A stretch of DNA of 64,000 nucleotides, taken from Leucocoprinus leucothites. Its lineage: Eukaryota; Basidiomycota; Agaricomycetes; Agaricales; Agaricaceae. Under the pieces are notes generated by a model. That model was not told the origin of the DNA. It ran no database searches and worked only from the letters and a program-made list of their open reading frames with translations. This document shows positions 12,082 through 24,511 of the stretch, piece after piece (within the stretch, counting starts at the first letter, position 1; each line of letters starts with the position of its first letter). The position numbers and the translations under genes are program-made. Where the stretch lies: contig JAACJO010000030.1 of assembly GCA_013368445.1 (NCBI GenBank), forward strand, positions 124,001-188,000. Reading direction: 5' to 3'.

Positions 12082-12419
12082 CGTACTGGTGGGAAGGTAT
12101 GCAAACAATGGAATACTAGTTCCGTTTTCAACATTTAAGGATGCAGATGGCTCCGGTCTTCAAGCATCAGGAGAATTCTTCGAAATGCTATTCAGGATCA
12201 GTGTTTAATCTGGGCTTGATGGTCGATGCAGGGAGTGTTTTTCTGTTCAGAGACGTGTTCTGTACTGCGCATTGTTCGAAAAGTTCTTGTATCACATTTC
12301 TTTTCGTGGTCGTCGGATCAATATCAATGATATAGTACACTACTATGCTGCCCCCACTTAGAGTCGGGATCTCGCTTACCAAAGGGGGATGATTCTCCGT
12401 ATTTCAAGCCCTCCGAGCT

Positions 12420-13740
12420 CAGTGTCTGTGAAGGGCACGGGCAGAAGACTCCCACATGCTGGGTGACTGTTTCCCTGGCGCGGCGGGCTGTCCACCAGGT
12501 TTTCCGGAACCTGTTTTCTCGACATTTCCGGGTATGATACCGAGAACATTATTTGCCGTTTGCTTATCATACAGTATATGTTAGTGTGTTTCTCATCTTC
12601 CCCTGGGCCCATAAACAGCATATATGTGTGGCGACAACCGTTCAACACGGTAGGGAAACGCATCCCTTCATGGCATCTCTTATGTCACGGCTCACACTAT
12701 TGCCTATGCCGCAACGTTGGTTAGTCATTATTTGTCTTCTGATTTTGCCTTGGGCTGATGAATGATTGTAGCTTCGCTTTGTTTTATCCAGTCAATCGGC
12801 GTTTACCCAAGGTAACAACCTACAAGCAAAAGATCCAACAAAATGGGGCTGTGAAGAGTTCTACAAGACTATTACAAACCATCAATCCTTGGAACCGGGC
12901 CTAGTGTATGTAATTTCGATCCTTGTGATATATCATATATGTAGTGAATCTCACTGATTCTAGTTGGGTTATACAATGATCATAACGGATGCGATCGAGC
13001 CATAAAGAACCATAACCGGATACACAGACCATAGTGTGACTACAGTCGATCATAGATATTATGGTGTGATGTGATCATGTGATGATCGCGTTCCTAGGGA
13101 CTTGCTGAAGTGTATTATCCCTAGGACTGTTTGTTATCTTCCATGGGGCGGTCTAGTAGTAAGCGTGTAGTTATTTTGTTATGGAACTGGCGCTGACGTG
13201 ATGATCCATGGTTTTTGAAGAATGGTCGGCAAGTCAACAGGGTTGTAGGAACTTTTTTGTTTCTGCGCTGATACGCATAAGTTTATTAGGAACTAAGGTG
13301 GGCAAGATGCAGCTCTTTGTTGGGCGTACCGAATAGCTGAGAAGAGAAATTTCTTTTTCCGCTTCTCTAGCACTGATATAAGAGATAACACCCATCATCA
13401 CTTGAATCAGATAGGATTCGGGATTGTTCCTTCTTTTGGGATCCGTTTTTAGCACTAGCCAGCCGTCACCGTCCCCTTGTAGATTTACAAGCACCAAGAA
13501 CTTCAAAGAGGTGGTGCTGTTGGAGATAACCTCTCTATAATGACACACAAGCAGGTCCAGCAGACTAAATGGAGATCGAGGTCCTCAGGATCTAGATGAC
13601 ATTCGCCTTGGGAACCTAACGTCTGCGGAACCAAATAAGACCACACTCACCCCTCCGACTACCACAATCATTATCATTCGTTCTCATTCATGGCGGTTGT
13701 CCCAGACTCGCCTCCTCCGCCACCTCTACCTTTAGAAGGA
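12420..13740. repeat. Direct repeat DR1-right
   Basis: This is the right-hand partner of 6363-7100. It contains the decayed secreted-protein copy, about 0.5 kb of extra sequence (12.56-13.12 kb) and the complete promoter and start of the membrane-protein gene. The tract 13140-13745 aligns well with 6590-7095. Confidence 0.75.
12423..12545 (+). pseudogene. Frameshifted copy of the small secreted protein
   Basis: The segment matches the mature part of the protein at 6363: CEGH, then a GCP motif, then GFPEP. One base is missing after the CEGH codons, so no single frame reads through. The signal-peptide part is not recognisable, and a fragment like the last codons reappears near 13118-13160. It is non-functional as a copy of that gene. 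Confidence 0.65.
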
Positions 13741-15005
13741 TTAGAAGGAGAAGAACTCACACATACGCAGACGCGCTCTTCTATCAATGCAGGAAACACA
13801 GTCGTCAGTGAAACTGTCAATATACTCAATGATCCACCACCACCGTACCCCTCAAGAGATGGCCGTCGAGCACCCAGACGCCCTGGGAGACGTCTAAACC
13901 AGAATGTTCAACATATCCAGACATCCCATCTTCATCCACATCATCAACAGTATTCGTCGTCGGATTCGCAGTACGACGCGCGAACGTCGCCGGTATCCCC
14001 TGGTGGCGGTGGAGGGATGCACACGGATGAGGAAGGAGAACCGACTGAAACGACGTTGCTTTTGTCTCATGGAACTAGCGGAAGACCAAGGTCTTATTCG
14101 CATGCGAGTACGATGTCTGCTGCGCCTTCTTTTGTGCAGACTGTGTTTTCGTTGTTCCAGACAGAAGAGGATGGCGATGGTGATGAGCGTTATTTACGCG
14201 TGGAGGAGGAGCAGCATGAGCAGCATGCGAGAAGTGGTGGTGCTGATGGAGAGAGGAGAGGGAGAGTGAGAAGGGGTTTCTTTTCGGTTGCTGCGTGGAA
14301 GCGGTATTTCCGTCCTTTGGCAAGGAGAGCGTATTATAGCTCTTTTCTCCATCTTGCGGTTATCAATTTTCCATATGCATTGGCTGCATGGGTGTACTTG
14401 TTCGTGTTCACCGTGGTGCGTATCTATCAACCGTCTGCACGAAATCATTAAATCTCATGTTTATGTACTCAGACGGGAGCAACACTCCTCATGGCACTCC
14501 CACTTGGTGCCGTCCTCTGTTTCTTCAACCTCCTGGGCGCACGAACGTTCGCAAGAGGAGAGCTTTCACTCCAATATCGATTCCATTACCCGCTATCTTA
14601 TCCCCCGCCGTATCCCCCCAGACCTATTTTCACTCGATACCGGGAACCGAGTTTGTCTGAGGTCGAGTCTGGAAGGGCGGTTGAGGGAAGGTTGGTCAGA
14701 GAAACGTCGTTTTATAGAAACACTTATGCTATGGTGAGTTTCTTCTTATCTTCTCTACTACCTGACCAGTTCCTAATTTTCATTTGTCGTTGTAGTTCAC
14801 CGATTCGACTTCATATCAAGCGCTCTTCTATTTCCTAGTGATCAAACCAGCAATTACGCTGCTCCTATCTATTGCCATATGGGCAGTCGGTGTGCCATTT
14901 ATGGTACTCGTGCTACCTGCTCCTGCTGTTTTGCGTGCTGTACGAAGGCTAGGGATTTGGCAGGCCAATGTGTCGATTGAGGGGTTGTATTTGGCTGTTC
15001 GATGA
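13690..15005 (+). CDS. Predicted multi-pass membrane protein, sensor-domain-like
   Basis: Exons 13690-14415, 14473-14733 and 14796-15005 join in phase to 398 residues. The first about 200 residues are Pro/Ser/Gly-rich and probably disordered (PPPPPLP, acidic and His-rich patches). From about residue 205 there are four hydrophobic segments in two pairs: FLHLAVINFPYALAAWVYLF with the following ATLLMALPLGAVLCFFNLL, and YQALFYFLVIKPAITLLLSI with WAVGVPFMVLVLPAPAV. A hydrophilic linker (YRFHYPLSYPPPYPPRPIF) lies between the pairs. The paired-helix layout resembles Pfam 'putative sensor' membrane domains found across Agaricomycetes; that name is from memory of the pattern. The role is unknown. Its promoter and first codons were duplicated to 6.9-7.1 kb. 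Confidence 0.75.
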
Positions 15006-15313
15006 TGATACAGAGACGATGCTTCCTGCTGGGTACGACTTAAGGCGCTGCTGCCCAATTTTTTTTTGTCTGTTTGCTTTTCTATTCCCCCGCTCCCCCT
15101 TACTTATTTTATCTTGATATCCGAGAATAATACTATAATTGTTTCTTTGGGTCTTCTGTTGACTTGATTGGAAGAACCGAAGGAAGCACTGAGCTCCTGA
15201 ATGGGGCAAGTCACATGACGTCACCGATCGCGAAGATAAAGAAATTCAAGGTTTTCATCGTTTTTGTTTCCCCAGATCAACCAGTTTTCCTCGTCGTCGG
15301 GGAACGAGCAGAG

Positions 15314-15362
15314 GTGTGTATCCTTACCATAAAACATGGTTTTAATATCTAATTACTGGTAG
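15314..15362 (+). other. Intron in 5' leader of the FGAM synthase gene
   Basis: A 49-nt GTGTGT...TAG intron ends three bases before the ATG at 15366. The upstream frame from an ATG at 15215 is open to the donor and joins the main frame in phase, so a longer N-terminus of about 34 residues is possible. Confidence 0.45.
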
Positions 15363-15365
15363 GCA

Positions 15366-18300
15366 ATGCTGATCCTCCTCGGGTCTTCCTCTATCTCCCA
15401 ACCAAAACGCGATGCTCTCCTTCATAGTATTCAAAAGCTCGCACCAGTCGTGGCTTCTGTCGACGCAGTCTGGGTTCACCTAGTGAAATGCAGGACGGAG
15501 AAGCTGGAAGCGGAGCTTACGGATGCTCAGTCGCAGAGCAGGAAGACTTTGGATCAGCTGTTGACTTATGGAGACAACACTCAACTTGCGTCGACTGCCG
15601 AGTGGATCAAGCAAGGGAGCAAGAATGTCGTCTATGTTACTCCACGACCGGGATCGATATCCCCTTGGTCGAGTAAAGCTACGGATATTGCTGGTCTATG
15701 CAACCTTGGAGCTCATGTCGAACGACTTGAACGCGGCGTTGTTTATGTTTTCACCACATCCGATGACCAACCACTCTCCCTCGGCCAATTATCGAAATTC
15801 TCCAACCTCATTCATGATCGTATGACCCAAATCGCTCAATTCGAACTTCCACGTGAAGATCTCATTTTCGCACATCACAAACCTCGGCCGCTCATCACTG
15901 TCGACTTACACTCCTCCTCTACTCAAGTTGACGCCAAGACGAAACTTGCGACCGCGAATAAGGAACTTGGGTTAGCGCTTGCGGCGGATGAGATTGATTA
16001 TCTCGTTGATGCATATATCACTGGTCCGACTGCAATGGGTCGAAATCCTACCGATGCGGAGTTGTTCATGTTTGCTCAAGTCAATTCTGAACATTGTCGA
16101 CATAAGATATTCAACGCTTCGTGGACGATTGATGGGCAGCAACTCGATCTATCACTTTTCCAGATGATCAGAAACACGGAGGCGCTCAACGGTACTGGTA
16201 CAATATCCGCGTATTCTGATAACGCGGCTGTGTTGGAAGGCCATCCCGCTCCTCGATTCTCCGTTTCTAAAATCGGGTCCAACGATGGACCTAACCCTTC
16301 CCTTACCCACCTCTATCAATCCCACATCGAAGACACTCCCATCCTAATCAAAGTCGAGACTCACAACCACCCAACGGCCGTTTCGCCCTACCCAGGCGCC
16401 GCCACCGGCTCAGGCGGTGAAATACGTGATGAAGGTGCCGTTGGCCGAGGCTCGAAACCCAAAGCAGGTCTCGCTGGATTCACAGTATCCAACCTCCTCA
16501 TACCCGGTTTTGAACAACCTTGGGAAACCGATTTCGGTCGACCAGCACATATCGCTTCTGCATTGGATATCATGATTGACGGTCCCATCGGTGCTAGTGC
16601 ATTCAATAACGAATTCGGTAGACCAGCGTTGACAGGGTATTTCCGTACCTTTGCGGAAAGTGTTCCTCTGTCCCAGGATGGAAGACTTCGTGAGGTTAGG
16701 GGGTATCATAAACCTATTATGATTGCTGGCGGGTACGGTACCGTTCGTCTGCCGTTTGCGTTAAAGAGACCGTTTAAAGCCGGCGCAAGGATAGTTGTTA
16801 TGGGAGGACCGGGACTGTTGATTGGTTTGGGAGGTGGAGCGGCATCGAGTCAAGTTTCCGGTGCTAGTTCTGCGGAATTGGATTTCGCTTCGGTGCAGAG
16901 GGATAATGCGGAGATGCAGAGGAGGTGTCAGCAGGTTATTGATGCATGTGTTGCGCTTGACGATGGGTTGAACCCGATCCAGAGTATACATGATGTCGGT
17001 GCTGGTGGGTTATCGAACGCGTTACCTGAGTTGGTGCATGATTCGGGGTTGGGAGCAACGTTTGAGATTAGGGATGTGCTGGTGGCGGATTCGTCAATGT
17101 CGCCGATGGAGATTTGGTGTAATGAGAGTCAGGAGAGGTATGTTCTTGCTGTGAGTGAAGACGGGATTGGGGAGTTTGAGAGGATAGCGAAGAGGGAGAG
17201 GTGTCCGTTTTCGGTTGTGGGTGTTGCGACGGAGGAGGAAGAGTTGGTGGTGACGGATAGGTTGTTGGGTGGGGAGGTGATTAGGTTGAAGATGAATACC
17301 TTGTTTGGGAAGCCGCCGAGGATGTCGAGGAAGGATGTAAAGAGCGTGATTGAGAGACCCGAGTTTGACAATTCGTTGACTACGTATCTTCCCTCCTCAC
17401 CGTCACTGAAGGAAAGGTTGGATCAAGCCGTGCAAAGGGTTCTCCGCCTCCCTTCCGTCGGATCGAAATCATTCTTAGTCACTATCGGCGATCGTACAAT
17501 TACCGGTCTAGTCACTCGCGATCAAATGGTAGGACCTTGGCAAGTCCCCGTCGCAGACGTCGCAGTCACTCGTTCATCATACGGTTTTGACACCATCACG
17601 GGAGAAGCCATGGCCATGGGTGAACGTACACCTCTAGCATTACTCAACGCTGCATCATCAGCTCGTATGGCTGTAGCTGAATCCCTAACCAACATCGCCG
17701 CCGCATCTATCACCGATATTTCTCGTATCAAACTCAGTGCGAATTGGATGTGTGCTGCGTCAAAAGAAGGCGAAGGTGCTGCGTTGTATGAAGCCGTACA
17801 GGCGATTGGAATGCATCTGTGTCCCGCTTTGGGTGTGGGTATCCCAGTGGGTAAGGATTCGATGTCGATGTCGATGAAATGGAAACAGGGCGGGGAGCAG
17901 AAGGAAGTTAGTGCGCCTTTGTCGTTGATCGTTACGGCCTTTGCTCCTGTCAACGACGTGAGCAAAACTTGGACACCGCAATTGCGTACGGATGTGGGCG
18001 AACCTACGGCGCTGGTGTTCTTTGATTTGGCAGGTGGAAAAGCGAGATTGGGAGGATCGGCTGTTGCACAGGTATTTAAAGAGATTGGGGTTACTGCACC
18101 AGATGTGGAGGATCCGAAGGTGGTCAAGGCGTTCTTCCAGGCTTGTCAGGAGGTCAAGGTGAAAGAGCCTGGATTGGTATTGGCGTATCATGATCGGTCA
18201 GATGGCGGGTTGTTCACGACGATTGTGGAGATGTGTTTTGCTGGACGAGTTGGTGTTGAGGTTTCGTTGGATGTGTTGCATTCAAATGAGAGTCCCGTTG

Positions 18301-19454
18301 CGGTGTTGTTTAATGAAGAGTTGGGAGCAATGGTACAGGTTAAGGAATCGGAGATTCAGAAGTTGTCGAATGTGTTTGTTGGTGCTGGGTTCCCTTCGAC
18401 CTCGATTCACATCCTTGGGCGGGTCAATGCCGCTGGCGATCAGGCGATCAGGATTGTTCATGGAGGCGAGACTATCTTTACCAGACATCGTGGCGATCTC
18501 CAACAAGCCTGGGCGGAGACTTCGTACCAGATGCAGACTATCCGAGATGACGCCGCTGGCGCAAAGGAAGAATTCGACCTCATCAAAGATGACGCCCATA
18601 CCGGCCTCTTTTACGACCTTACATTCTCCTACCAACCCTCTCGAGACCTGTTCCGTCGACCCAAGGTTGCCATTCTTCGCGAACAAGGTGTCAACGGTCA
18701 AGTGGAAATGGCCTGGGCGTTCACCACTGCTGGTTTCGACGCCGTCGACGTACATATGTCTGATATCCTTAGCGGCTCTGTACTTCTTAGCGACTTCCGC
18801 GGATTCGCTGCTTGTGGTGGATTCTCCTATGGTGATGTCCTAGGTGCAGGAAAAGGCTGGGCTCATTCGGCACTGCTAAACGATATCGCTCGCAAGGAGT
18901 TTGTCGACTTTTTCAAACGTGAAGACACATTTGCTCTTGGAGTTTGTAATGGCTGTCAATTCCTCAGTCATCTCAGGGACATTATTCCTGGTGCTCATGA
19001 TTGGCCCCTGTTCAAGGGGAATAGGAGCGAGAGGTTCGAAGGGCGTGTGTCGATGGTGGAGATAGCGGATAACGAAGTGACGAGAAAATCACTCTTCCTT
19101 TCGCAGATGGCTGGATCGAAACTTCCGGTCGCTGTCGCTCACGGTGAAGGTCGTGCGTCGTTTGATGGAGAAGGTCAAAGGCAGGCGCTGGAAGCTCAAG
19201 GCCTTGTCGCATTACGATACGTGGATTCGAAAGGCCAACCAACGGAAGTGTATCCGTTAAATCCGAATGGAAGTCCCGGGGGCATAACGGGTGTGCAGAC
19301 ACCAAACGGACGCGTGTTGGCGTTGATGCCTCACCCGGAGCGGATTGTTACGTTGGAGAGTAATAGTTGGTATCCACCCGAATTTACGGGGGCGTGGAAG
19401 GGAACGGGTCCTTGGTTTAGGTTTTTCCAGAGTGCGAGGGTTTGGTGTGGTTGA
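15366..19454 (+). CDS. ADE6: Phosphoribosylformylglycinamidine synthase (FGAM synthase)
   Basis: One uninterrupted exon encodes 1362 residues, the normal length for the eukaryotic single-chain enzyme. It converts FGAR, ATP and glutamine to FGAM in step four of de novo purine synthesis, in the cytosol. The N-terminal PurS-like domain is followed by the ATP-grasp-like PurM tandem with the signature [20 protein letters not shown] around residues 335-355 and a second PurM half. The C-terminal class I glutamine amidotransferase has the nucleophile in [10 protein letters not shown] (Cys about 1194) and the His/Glu pair in MPHPER (about 1323 and 1325). All key residues are present. Being intronless in such an intron-rich region is unusual but known for this gene. 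Symbol by yeast orthology; ATG choice could shift if the upstream exon is used. Confidence 0.97.
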   Translation: MLILLGSSSISQPKRDALLHSIQKLAPVVASVDAVWVHLVKCRTEKLEAELTDAQSQSRKTLDQLLTYGDNTQLASTAEWIKQGSKNVVYVTPRPGSISPWSSKATDIAGLCNLGAHVERLERGVVYVFTTSDDQPLSLGQLSKFSNLIHDRMTQIAQFELPREDLIFAHHKPRPLITVDLHSSSTQVDAKTKLATANKELGLALAADEIDYLVDAYITGPTAMGRNPTDAELFMFAQVNSEHCRHKIFNASWTIDGQQLDLSLFQMIRNTEALNGTGTISAYSDNAAVLEGHPAPRFSVSKIGSNDGPNPSLTHLYQSHIEDTPILIKVETHNHPTAVSPYPGAATGSGGEIRDEGAVGRGSKPKAGLAGFTVSNLLIPGFEQPWETDFGRPAHIASALDIMIDGPIGASAFNNEFGRPALTGYFRTFAESVPLSQDGRLREVRGYHKPIMIAGGYGTVRLPFALKRPFKAGARIVVMGGPGLLIGLGGGAASSQVSGASSAELDFASVQRDNAEMQRRCQQVIDACVALDDGLNPIQSIHDVGAGGLSNALPELVHDSGLGATFEIRDVLVADSSMSPMEIWCNESQERYVLAVSEDGIGEFERIAKRERCPFSVVGVATEEEELVVTDRLLGGEVIRLKMNTLFGKPPRMSRKDVKSVIERPEFDNSLTTYLPSSPSLKERLDQAVQRVLRLPSVGSKSFLVTIGDRTITGLVTRDQMVGPWQVPVADVAVTRSSYGFDTITGEAMAMGERTPLALLNAASSARMAVAESLTNIAAASITDISRIKLSANWMCAASKEGEGAALYEAVQAIGMHLCPALGVGIPVGKDSMSMSMKWKQGGEQKEVSAPLSLIVTAFAPVNDVSKTWTPQLRTDVGEPTALVFFDLAGGKARLGGSAVAQVFKEIGVTAPDVEDPKVVKAFFQACQEVKVKEPGLVLAYHDRSDGGLFTTIVEMCFAGRVGVEVSLDVLHSNESPVAVLFNEELGAMVQVKESEIQKLSNVFVGAGFPSTSIHILGRVNAAGDQAIRIVHGGETIFTRHRGDLQQAWAETSYQMQTIRDDAAGAKEEFDLIKDDAHTGLFYDLTFSYQPSRDLFRRPKVAILREQGVNGQVEMAWAFTTAGFDAVDVHMSDILSGSVLLSDFRGFAACGGFSYGDVLGAGKGWAHSALLNDIARKEFVDFFKREDTFALGVCNGCQFLSHLRDIIPGAHDWPLFKGNRSERFEGRVSMVEIADNEVTRKSLFLSQMAGSKLPVAVAHGEGRASFDGEGQRQALEAQGLVALRYVDSKGQPTEVYPLNPNGSPGGITGVQTPNGRVLALMPHPERIVTLESNSWYPPEFTGAWKGTGPWFRFFQSARVWCG

Positions 19455-20600
19455 TCGATGGAAGAAATTCCGGTTTGCTAGAAACTTGTCCGGGGATTAT
19501 TTCTAATTTAAATGATATTTTGGTCAGCCTCCATCGCCGTTCTCTGCACCACGTGAAATAGAAGTACGAACAGCCCCCGATAACAAGTCATACCTCGTTC
19601 CTCTTTTCGTGAATGCGCGTGATTTTGTGATCAATGGCCTTATCTCCTAGGCGCAGCACTTCCCATTCCATCAGACTCCATCCCTTCTATTTCGTAATTG
19701 AGACAAGAATACCTACATTCTTTCCAACGAAGATGTAGAGAAATGCAATAGAGCTGAGCCTGATTCATACAAGTAGCATTCGTTACTCCTTTCGTCCTTA
19801 AGGGGAATCAGAGCACCTGGTTCTGAATCGATTCTTGGCCTAGAGAGTACCAGAATAATGGGAAGAGTCCAGAAGTTGTCAGCGGGTTCATTTTTATTGT
19901 GTCTATTTCCTTTTCCATCGACATCCCTATTTTGCTCTTAAACGTGGGTCCAGCCTACGCCCAATGGCATAATGTTTTGTGAGTCCGCGCTAACAGTCTT
20001 CCATAATAACTACGAAGCTTTGATTTTTCTGGAGGTGATCCTCGATTGTCAACACGACTTTATTGTGCGTTGAGTACGTTCTCTAAGAGAGTTACATGAT
20101 TAAGGAAGAAGAAGATTCTGGCATCCAGATAGGAACTGGCACGAAATGGGTCTACTTCCGGCTTACTTGTACTGACCTCTGCCAGTTTTTCTTCGAGCAT
20201 AGTTCTCAATGTTCTTATAGTGATTTGCATGTTCCCCAGACGACCTGCCTGCTACTGAAGGAATTCGTGCTCTTCTCAATGCCATGAACGTCCAAATCTT
20301 GCTGGGCACATTCAGAGAAGGCTAGGACTGACCTACAAGCACCAGGTACAAATAGTTAGATTTTCTCCATAGCGTAGCCTTCCGCCATACCCCCCAGCAC
20401 CAAGGTTCCTCAGTGTCAGTCGCCCGTCTATTGCCCAGTCAGCACCCCTCTAAGCTCATATTGACAGGTCTACATTCAGCCACCCTGACCATATTCTCAT
20501 CGGTTGAGAGCTTCCAGGAGAATAACTCGCAGCAGTCTCCATCTGTAGTCCTTGAACGACATGCCGACAAAAAATCAGACAGCCAACAATGTAAAGATCA
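19455..20600. other. Intergenic, no gene recognised
   Basis: This lies downstream of FGAM synthase. Only short frames without domains are seen. It leads into the degenerate accessory block. Confidence 0.5.
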
Positions 20601-20633
20601 TCGAATAATATCCGATATGAATCCCTTATCTTT

Positions 20634-20960
20634 GTGCCTCTAGGAATTTCGAGTTCTATTTTTCGTTGGGTCTCGCCTGTATGCCGCAGCTTCCCTGTGT
20701 TCGACTCTATCCGACCCTGGAACCAGGCCATAGACGGTCAGGCAGCCATGGTAACAAAAGTGGTATATTCAAAGGACCCGGAGGAAGCTCAGTCAGTTCC
20801 CCAGTTTGTTGATACCCTCATCCTTGTGGATATACTCCAGAATTCCCTTGGCAGCTACCATGCATGTGGTCACAACTGCTATTTTTTGTAGTTACAGGGC
20901 ATTCGGTATTATACTGACACATCATGGCTTATTCTACTATAACTGTTGGGTTGATATGAC
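20634..20960 (+). pseudogene. Relic of partner-family gene, C-terminal part (copy A1)
   Basis: Translation gives IRPWNQ..DGQA and then LGSYHACGHNCYFL, which aligns with RLWDK..DKQA and LGDYNTSGHNCHFF of the copies at 26.5 and 28.7 kb. It stops just after the HNC motif. No matching N-terminal exon precedes it; the N-terminal part lies after it at 21087. Confidence 0.5.
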
Positions 20961-21086
20961 CTGCAGGCATATGCAGTGTGATTCCCCAATTTCAAATATT
21001 TTCACATCAAATGTTAGAGGCGGCAAAACGTGTGACGAGGGCGTGCATCCGCTGTATTGATGCTGTGGATTGACTAGACCACATAG

Positions 21087-21390
21087 ATGCTCAGAGAAAT
21101 GTTGCGGCCAACTCAGGCCTCCATCTTACCTTTCAACATTCATAGCCGCTTTTTGGTCACTGTTGGTGCGAAGAAGCTTGATCCAACTGAAATATTGCCA
21201 TTAGGGATACTTCAAATAGTAAATTGCCGATATACAACTATGTCAACTATTATACTATCAAACATCTTGTGGCGGCCACTGGTCAAATCCACAGGTGCTT
21301 GTTGCCCCAATCATCACCCAGCTAGCTAGGAAGGGATTTTGTTCAGCGCAAAGTTTGGTGGAGCGTGATGCTACAGTATACCCTACAGCC
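21087..21390 (+). pseudogene. Relic of partner-family gene, N-terminal part (copy A2)
   Basis: The frame RPTQASILPFNIHSRFLVTV matches the first exon of the copies at 26012 and 28187. It then loses frame within the region that should read into the YIVATVYPS segment. It keeps CAG at the Gln position that is TAA in copy C. It sits just beyond the 3' end of the NACHT gene. Confidence 0.6.
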
Positions 21391-21580
21391 TATGGCTACA
21401 TGGCTGCCGTGGTTGGATTTGTAAACAATCAGGACTAGAGCCAGTTGGATCGGACAAAGTTGCAAACACCTTCATTCTCAATAACATACTACTACTGGTA
21501 CAGATTGAGATCAGAGGTCATTGGGAGCATATTTAGGAAGAATCCAAATTGTCAGTATTCTCAGTGTTGTTCTTCTGCCC

Positions 21581-23982
21581 CTATCGCAGATTCCGCCTTC
21601 GAGCTCCACAGAAACACCAACGATCGGGTGGCTGAGACAAAGCAATCAGAACATCCAGAGAAAATAACAAGACAGATAATTGCTTACATCTTGATTATTC
21701 TCCAACATAAAACCATCACTATCCCATTGCCGCCTGGGAATTGTCTCATTCTCTCCGTGCCCCAAAATCCAGACACTCCCGAAGCGTTTGCATTCTGGGA
21801 TCGGACAATTGGCGCGTCGAATGATCCCGTCACGAAGTTCAGCTGAGAGCTGCAAACACCAGTACATAATGAACGATAATCCTAGGAAACAAACAGTATT
21901 AGAAACATACATTGTCTCTTACTCGGCTAGCAACAACCGGCCACCCATTATTGCGACCTGTTAACCCGAGCATTTTCCCAAAGGAAAGCTCTTCAAGCGA
22001 CATAGCGGTCTCGGAATCAAACGGATGCTCGGGTACACCACAAAGTGTCCAAAACCAGGTCAAAGCACGGTAGTAGTGATTGGTGTGTGATACGCCTTCT
22101 GGGAGAACAGTACTTAGGGGAAACACAATGTGCGAGGAATCTACGAGTGACATGGCACCTTATCAGAGCAAAAAAGCACTGGGTGGACTCGGGCACAGTA
22201 CCTGTACTGCGTGAGCAGACTTCATGCAGCCACCCCAAAAGCTCCTGTCGATACCCAATCAAAAAGTCACCCATAATACATAGCTCCTTGGACCGTAGGG
22301 GATCTTTCATGAAGTCGAGGAATGACGCGTGGTAGAATTTTATGCGCATGGATTCTAAGTCAGGGCCCTGGACCTCCATGACTGACTGGATGGAAGTACA
22401 TACACGACGGAGCTGCTGTGACGAAAGGCAGAGGATCATAGACATAATGGATAGAGGAGGACTCATGAGCACGTGGTTAATCAAGAGGATTTTTCGCGCT
22501 ATCGTCCTGAGCTTCGATGAGACTCGTTGCATGATGAGGGTATAAAAGAAATCCATCTCAGCCAAGGGATTGTCTTGCAGGACATTAGCAGAGACCTCCT
22601 TCGCAAACTCAATCACGATTTGTAACTGGTCTTCGGGGCCAAGAGAATTTTCATCTTTGATGAAACGAACCATAGTCGCCACGTAGATCCAAAGCCCAGC
22701 ACAACGTTCAACAAGAAGGGTGAGCGCTTCCTCTGATGGCCACGAGTCGGGGAGGCTGTAATCCTTGCGGACCTGCCTGAGCTCGTCGGTCAGATAAACT
22801 AGGATCTCGTGATCAATCGCACGGGATACAGGAAGTTTGATATAAGAATGAACGGGAGATACAACAGCAGAATTCATTGTCCGGCTGATAGAGTCTTCGG
22901 GGCGGCTGGTGATGAACCAGCGGAAGGGGGTTGTCCGCTTGCGAGCGGAAGTTGCGATGATCTTAATAATCTCGCACTGCTCGGCCGTTCCCCGGCATTC
23001 ATCCAGTCCATCAATGATCACTACACGTCCGTCAAGACCACTCTCTGCAGTATCAACCCCACGAAGAGGGTGAACGAGCAAGTTTTCAAACTGTGTTGAC
23101 AGTGATGTCATCGCAAGAGCAGGATCACTGATCATGCGCTGGTCGATGATTTCCCGGAATGTAGGGCATGTCGCAGCAATCTGATACGCAATGGACGTGA
23201 TGACTCGTCGAGGATCGTCACGATCAGCATTGGAACGGGAGAAGAAGAGGGTGGCAGCAAGTTTATTTAGGGGTGCCAGGGCCTCAGCACAGCTCTGTGC
23301 AATAGCTGACTTGCCAATGCCAAAGGGACCGTGCATCCAGAGAACGGGTTCCTTGCGATCCGACTGTTCCAGCGCCCAGTTGGTGATAAGGGCGATGTAG
23401 TCGTTTCGAGTGCCAAGGTGGCATTTTGGGGGTGGGTAGCGGGCGCTGGAGTTGAAGAATGCGTCTGGCATTGAGTACCTGAGGAGTGCTTGGAGGCCTA
23501 TTTACCACATGAGATCAGTGATCCAACTCGAAGGCGCTGTGAAGCTCACCAAAACCCATAGGGGAGGAATCAACGAATTGAGAATTACTGATAGTAAAGT
23601 TTTGCGCCTTGTGGAACATTCCGTTTCCACGGAAATGCTGCATGTGCGGGGAAGGGGTATGTGGCAGGATGGCTGGAGACGATATAGCAGGTGCGGGATT
23701 CAGATGCTCCGGATAAGGGAGCGTAGTAAGGCCTGTGGAAGGAGGCACCGGGGTCGCAGGCTGGGAAGCGGCAGGCGTTCGGATATTAGGTAGCAGAAAT
23801 GGAGTGGGATGCTGAAGAGCTGAAGAGGTAGGTGAAGAAACAGGCGGTTCCTGAGGCAGGAGAGTAGCAAGGCCAACGGGTCGGGGTCGAGGAGTAAGAT
23901 CTTCGGACTGGGTTGTATTTGTAGCCTCGTCAGGGTATGGAAAGTGTCTGGCGATAAGCTTGCGAGAGCGGTTGGCGGGCAT
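21581..23982 (-). CDS. NACHT-domain STAND NTPase (NLR-like)
   Basis: Five exons (23982-23550, 23497-22202, 22158-21911, 21849-21688, 21631-21581) join in phase to 729 residues. The N-terminus is Pro/Ser/Thr-rich and ends in a FTISNSQFVD segment. A typical mushroom linker (LLRYSMPDAFFNSSARYPPP, then CHLGTR) leads to the NACHT domain: Walker A GPFGIGKSAIAQ (about residue 200) and Walker B VVIIDGLDECRG (about residue 295). A helical region (FYHASFLDFMKD) and a Cys-containing tail (PPDRWCFCGARRR) follow. STAND proteins are nucleotide-controlled switches, in fungi tied to self/non-self recognition. No WD, ankyrin or TPR repeats follow, so the ligand-sensing part is short or absent. It stands head to head with the partner gene at 26012. 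The last two exons are the least certain. Confidence 0.85.
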
Positions 23983-24511
23983 TTTGTGTAAAGGTGTGGT
24001 CACAGGAGAAGATGAGAGGAGGAGGGTAATGAGCAAGTCCCCGATGTTGATCGATGATCATTGCGAGACGCTCATGATCACTATTCTCATTCAGAACATG
24101 ATGTTATCGCATGTGGAGGCAGTGATCCAATAAACGATGGCCACCGTCTTCGGATAGCCTTTAAGCGTTTCAACTTGTGAAATGGGCCATGAAAGTAAAG
24201 GACATACGGGGTGCATTGATACATACCTCTCGTAGGAAAAAAAAAAATCCACCCCTGCGCTAGCCCTCGATAAAAGTAAACCAACCTTGGTGGCTGCGCT
24301 GGATTCGAAAGGTATATATAACCAGGCTGCATCACGCCACTCTCCGTTCCTAAATCGCAGGTCAAGTTGTGTAGGCTCGAGGCGAATCGTAGTAGAGGCA
24401 AACCAAGTATATGCATCCCCGACTCAACCAACCAGAAGGAGGGTCCTGCCAGCATTTAACACCTGACCTCTTTTGAAAAGGGCCTCTGATGAGTTGGGAT
24501 TGGCACCCACA

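Larger units (their letters stand above)
7325..12265. repeat. Inverted 4.9 kb duplication, copy 1
   Basis: This block matches 39740-44610 in inverted orientation. Similarity begins in the region upstream of the start codon (about 12265) and runs about 160 nt past the stop codon (about 7325), so promoter and terminator regions were copied with the gene. The block contains introns, so it was copied as DNA and not through mRNA. Confidence 0.85.

Noticed and set aside
14288..14838. Overlapping frames across the membrane-protein gene
   Set aside because: Alternate-frame shadows; the three-exon model gives continuous hydrophobic segments and correct splice phases.
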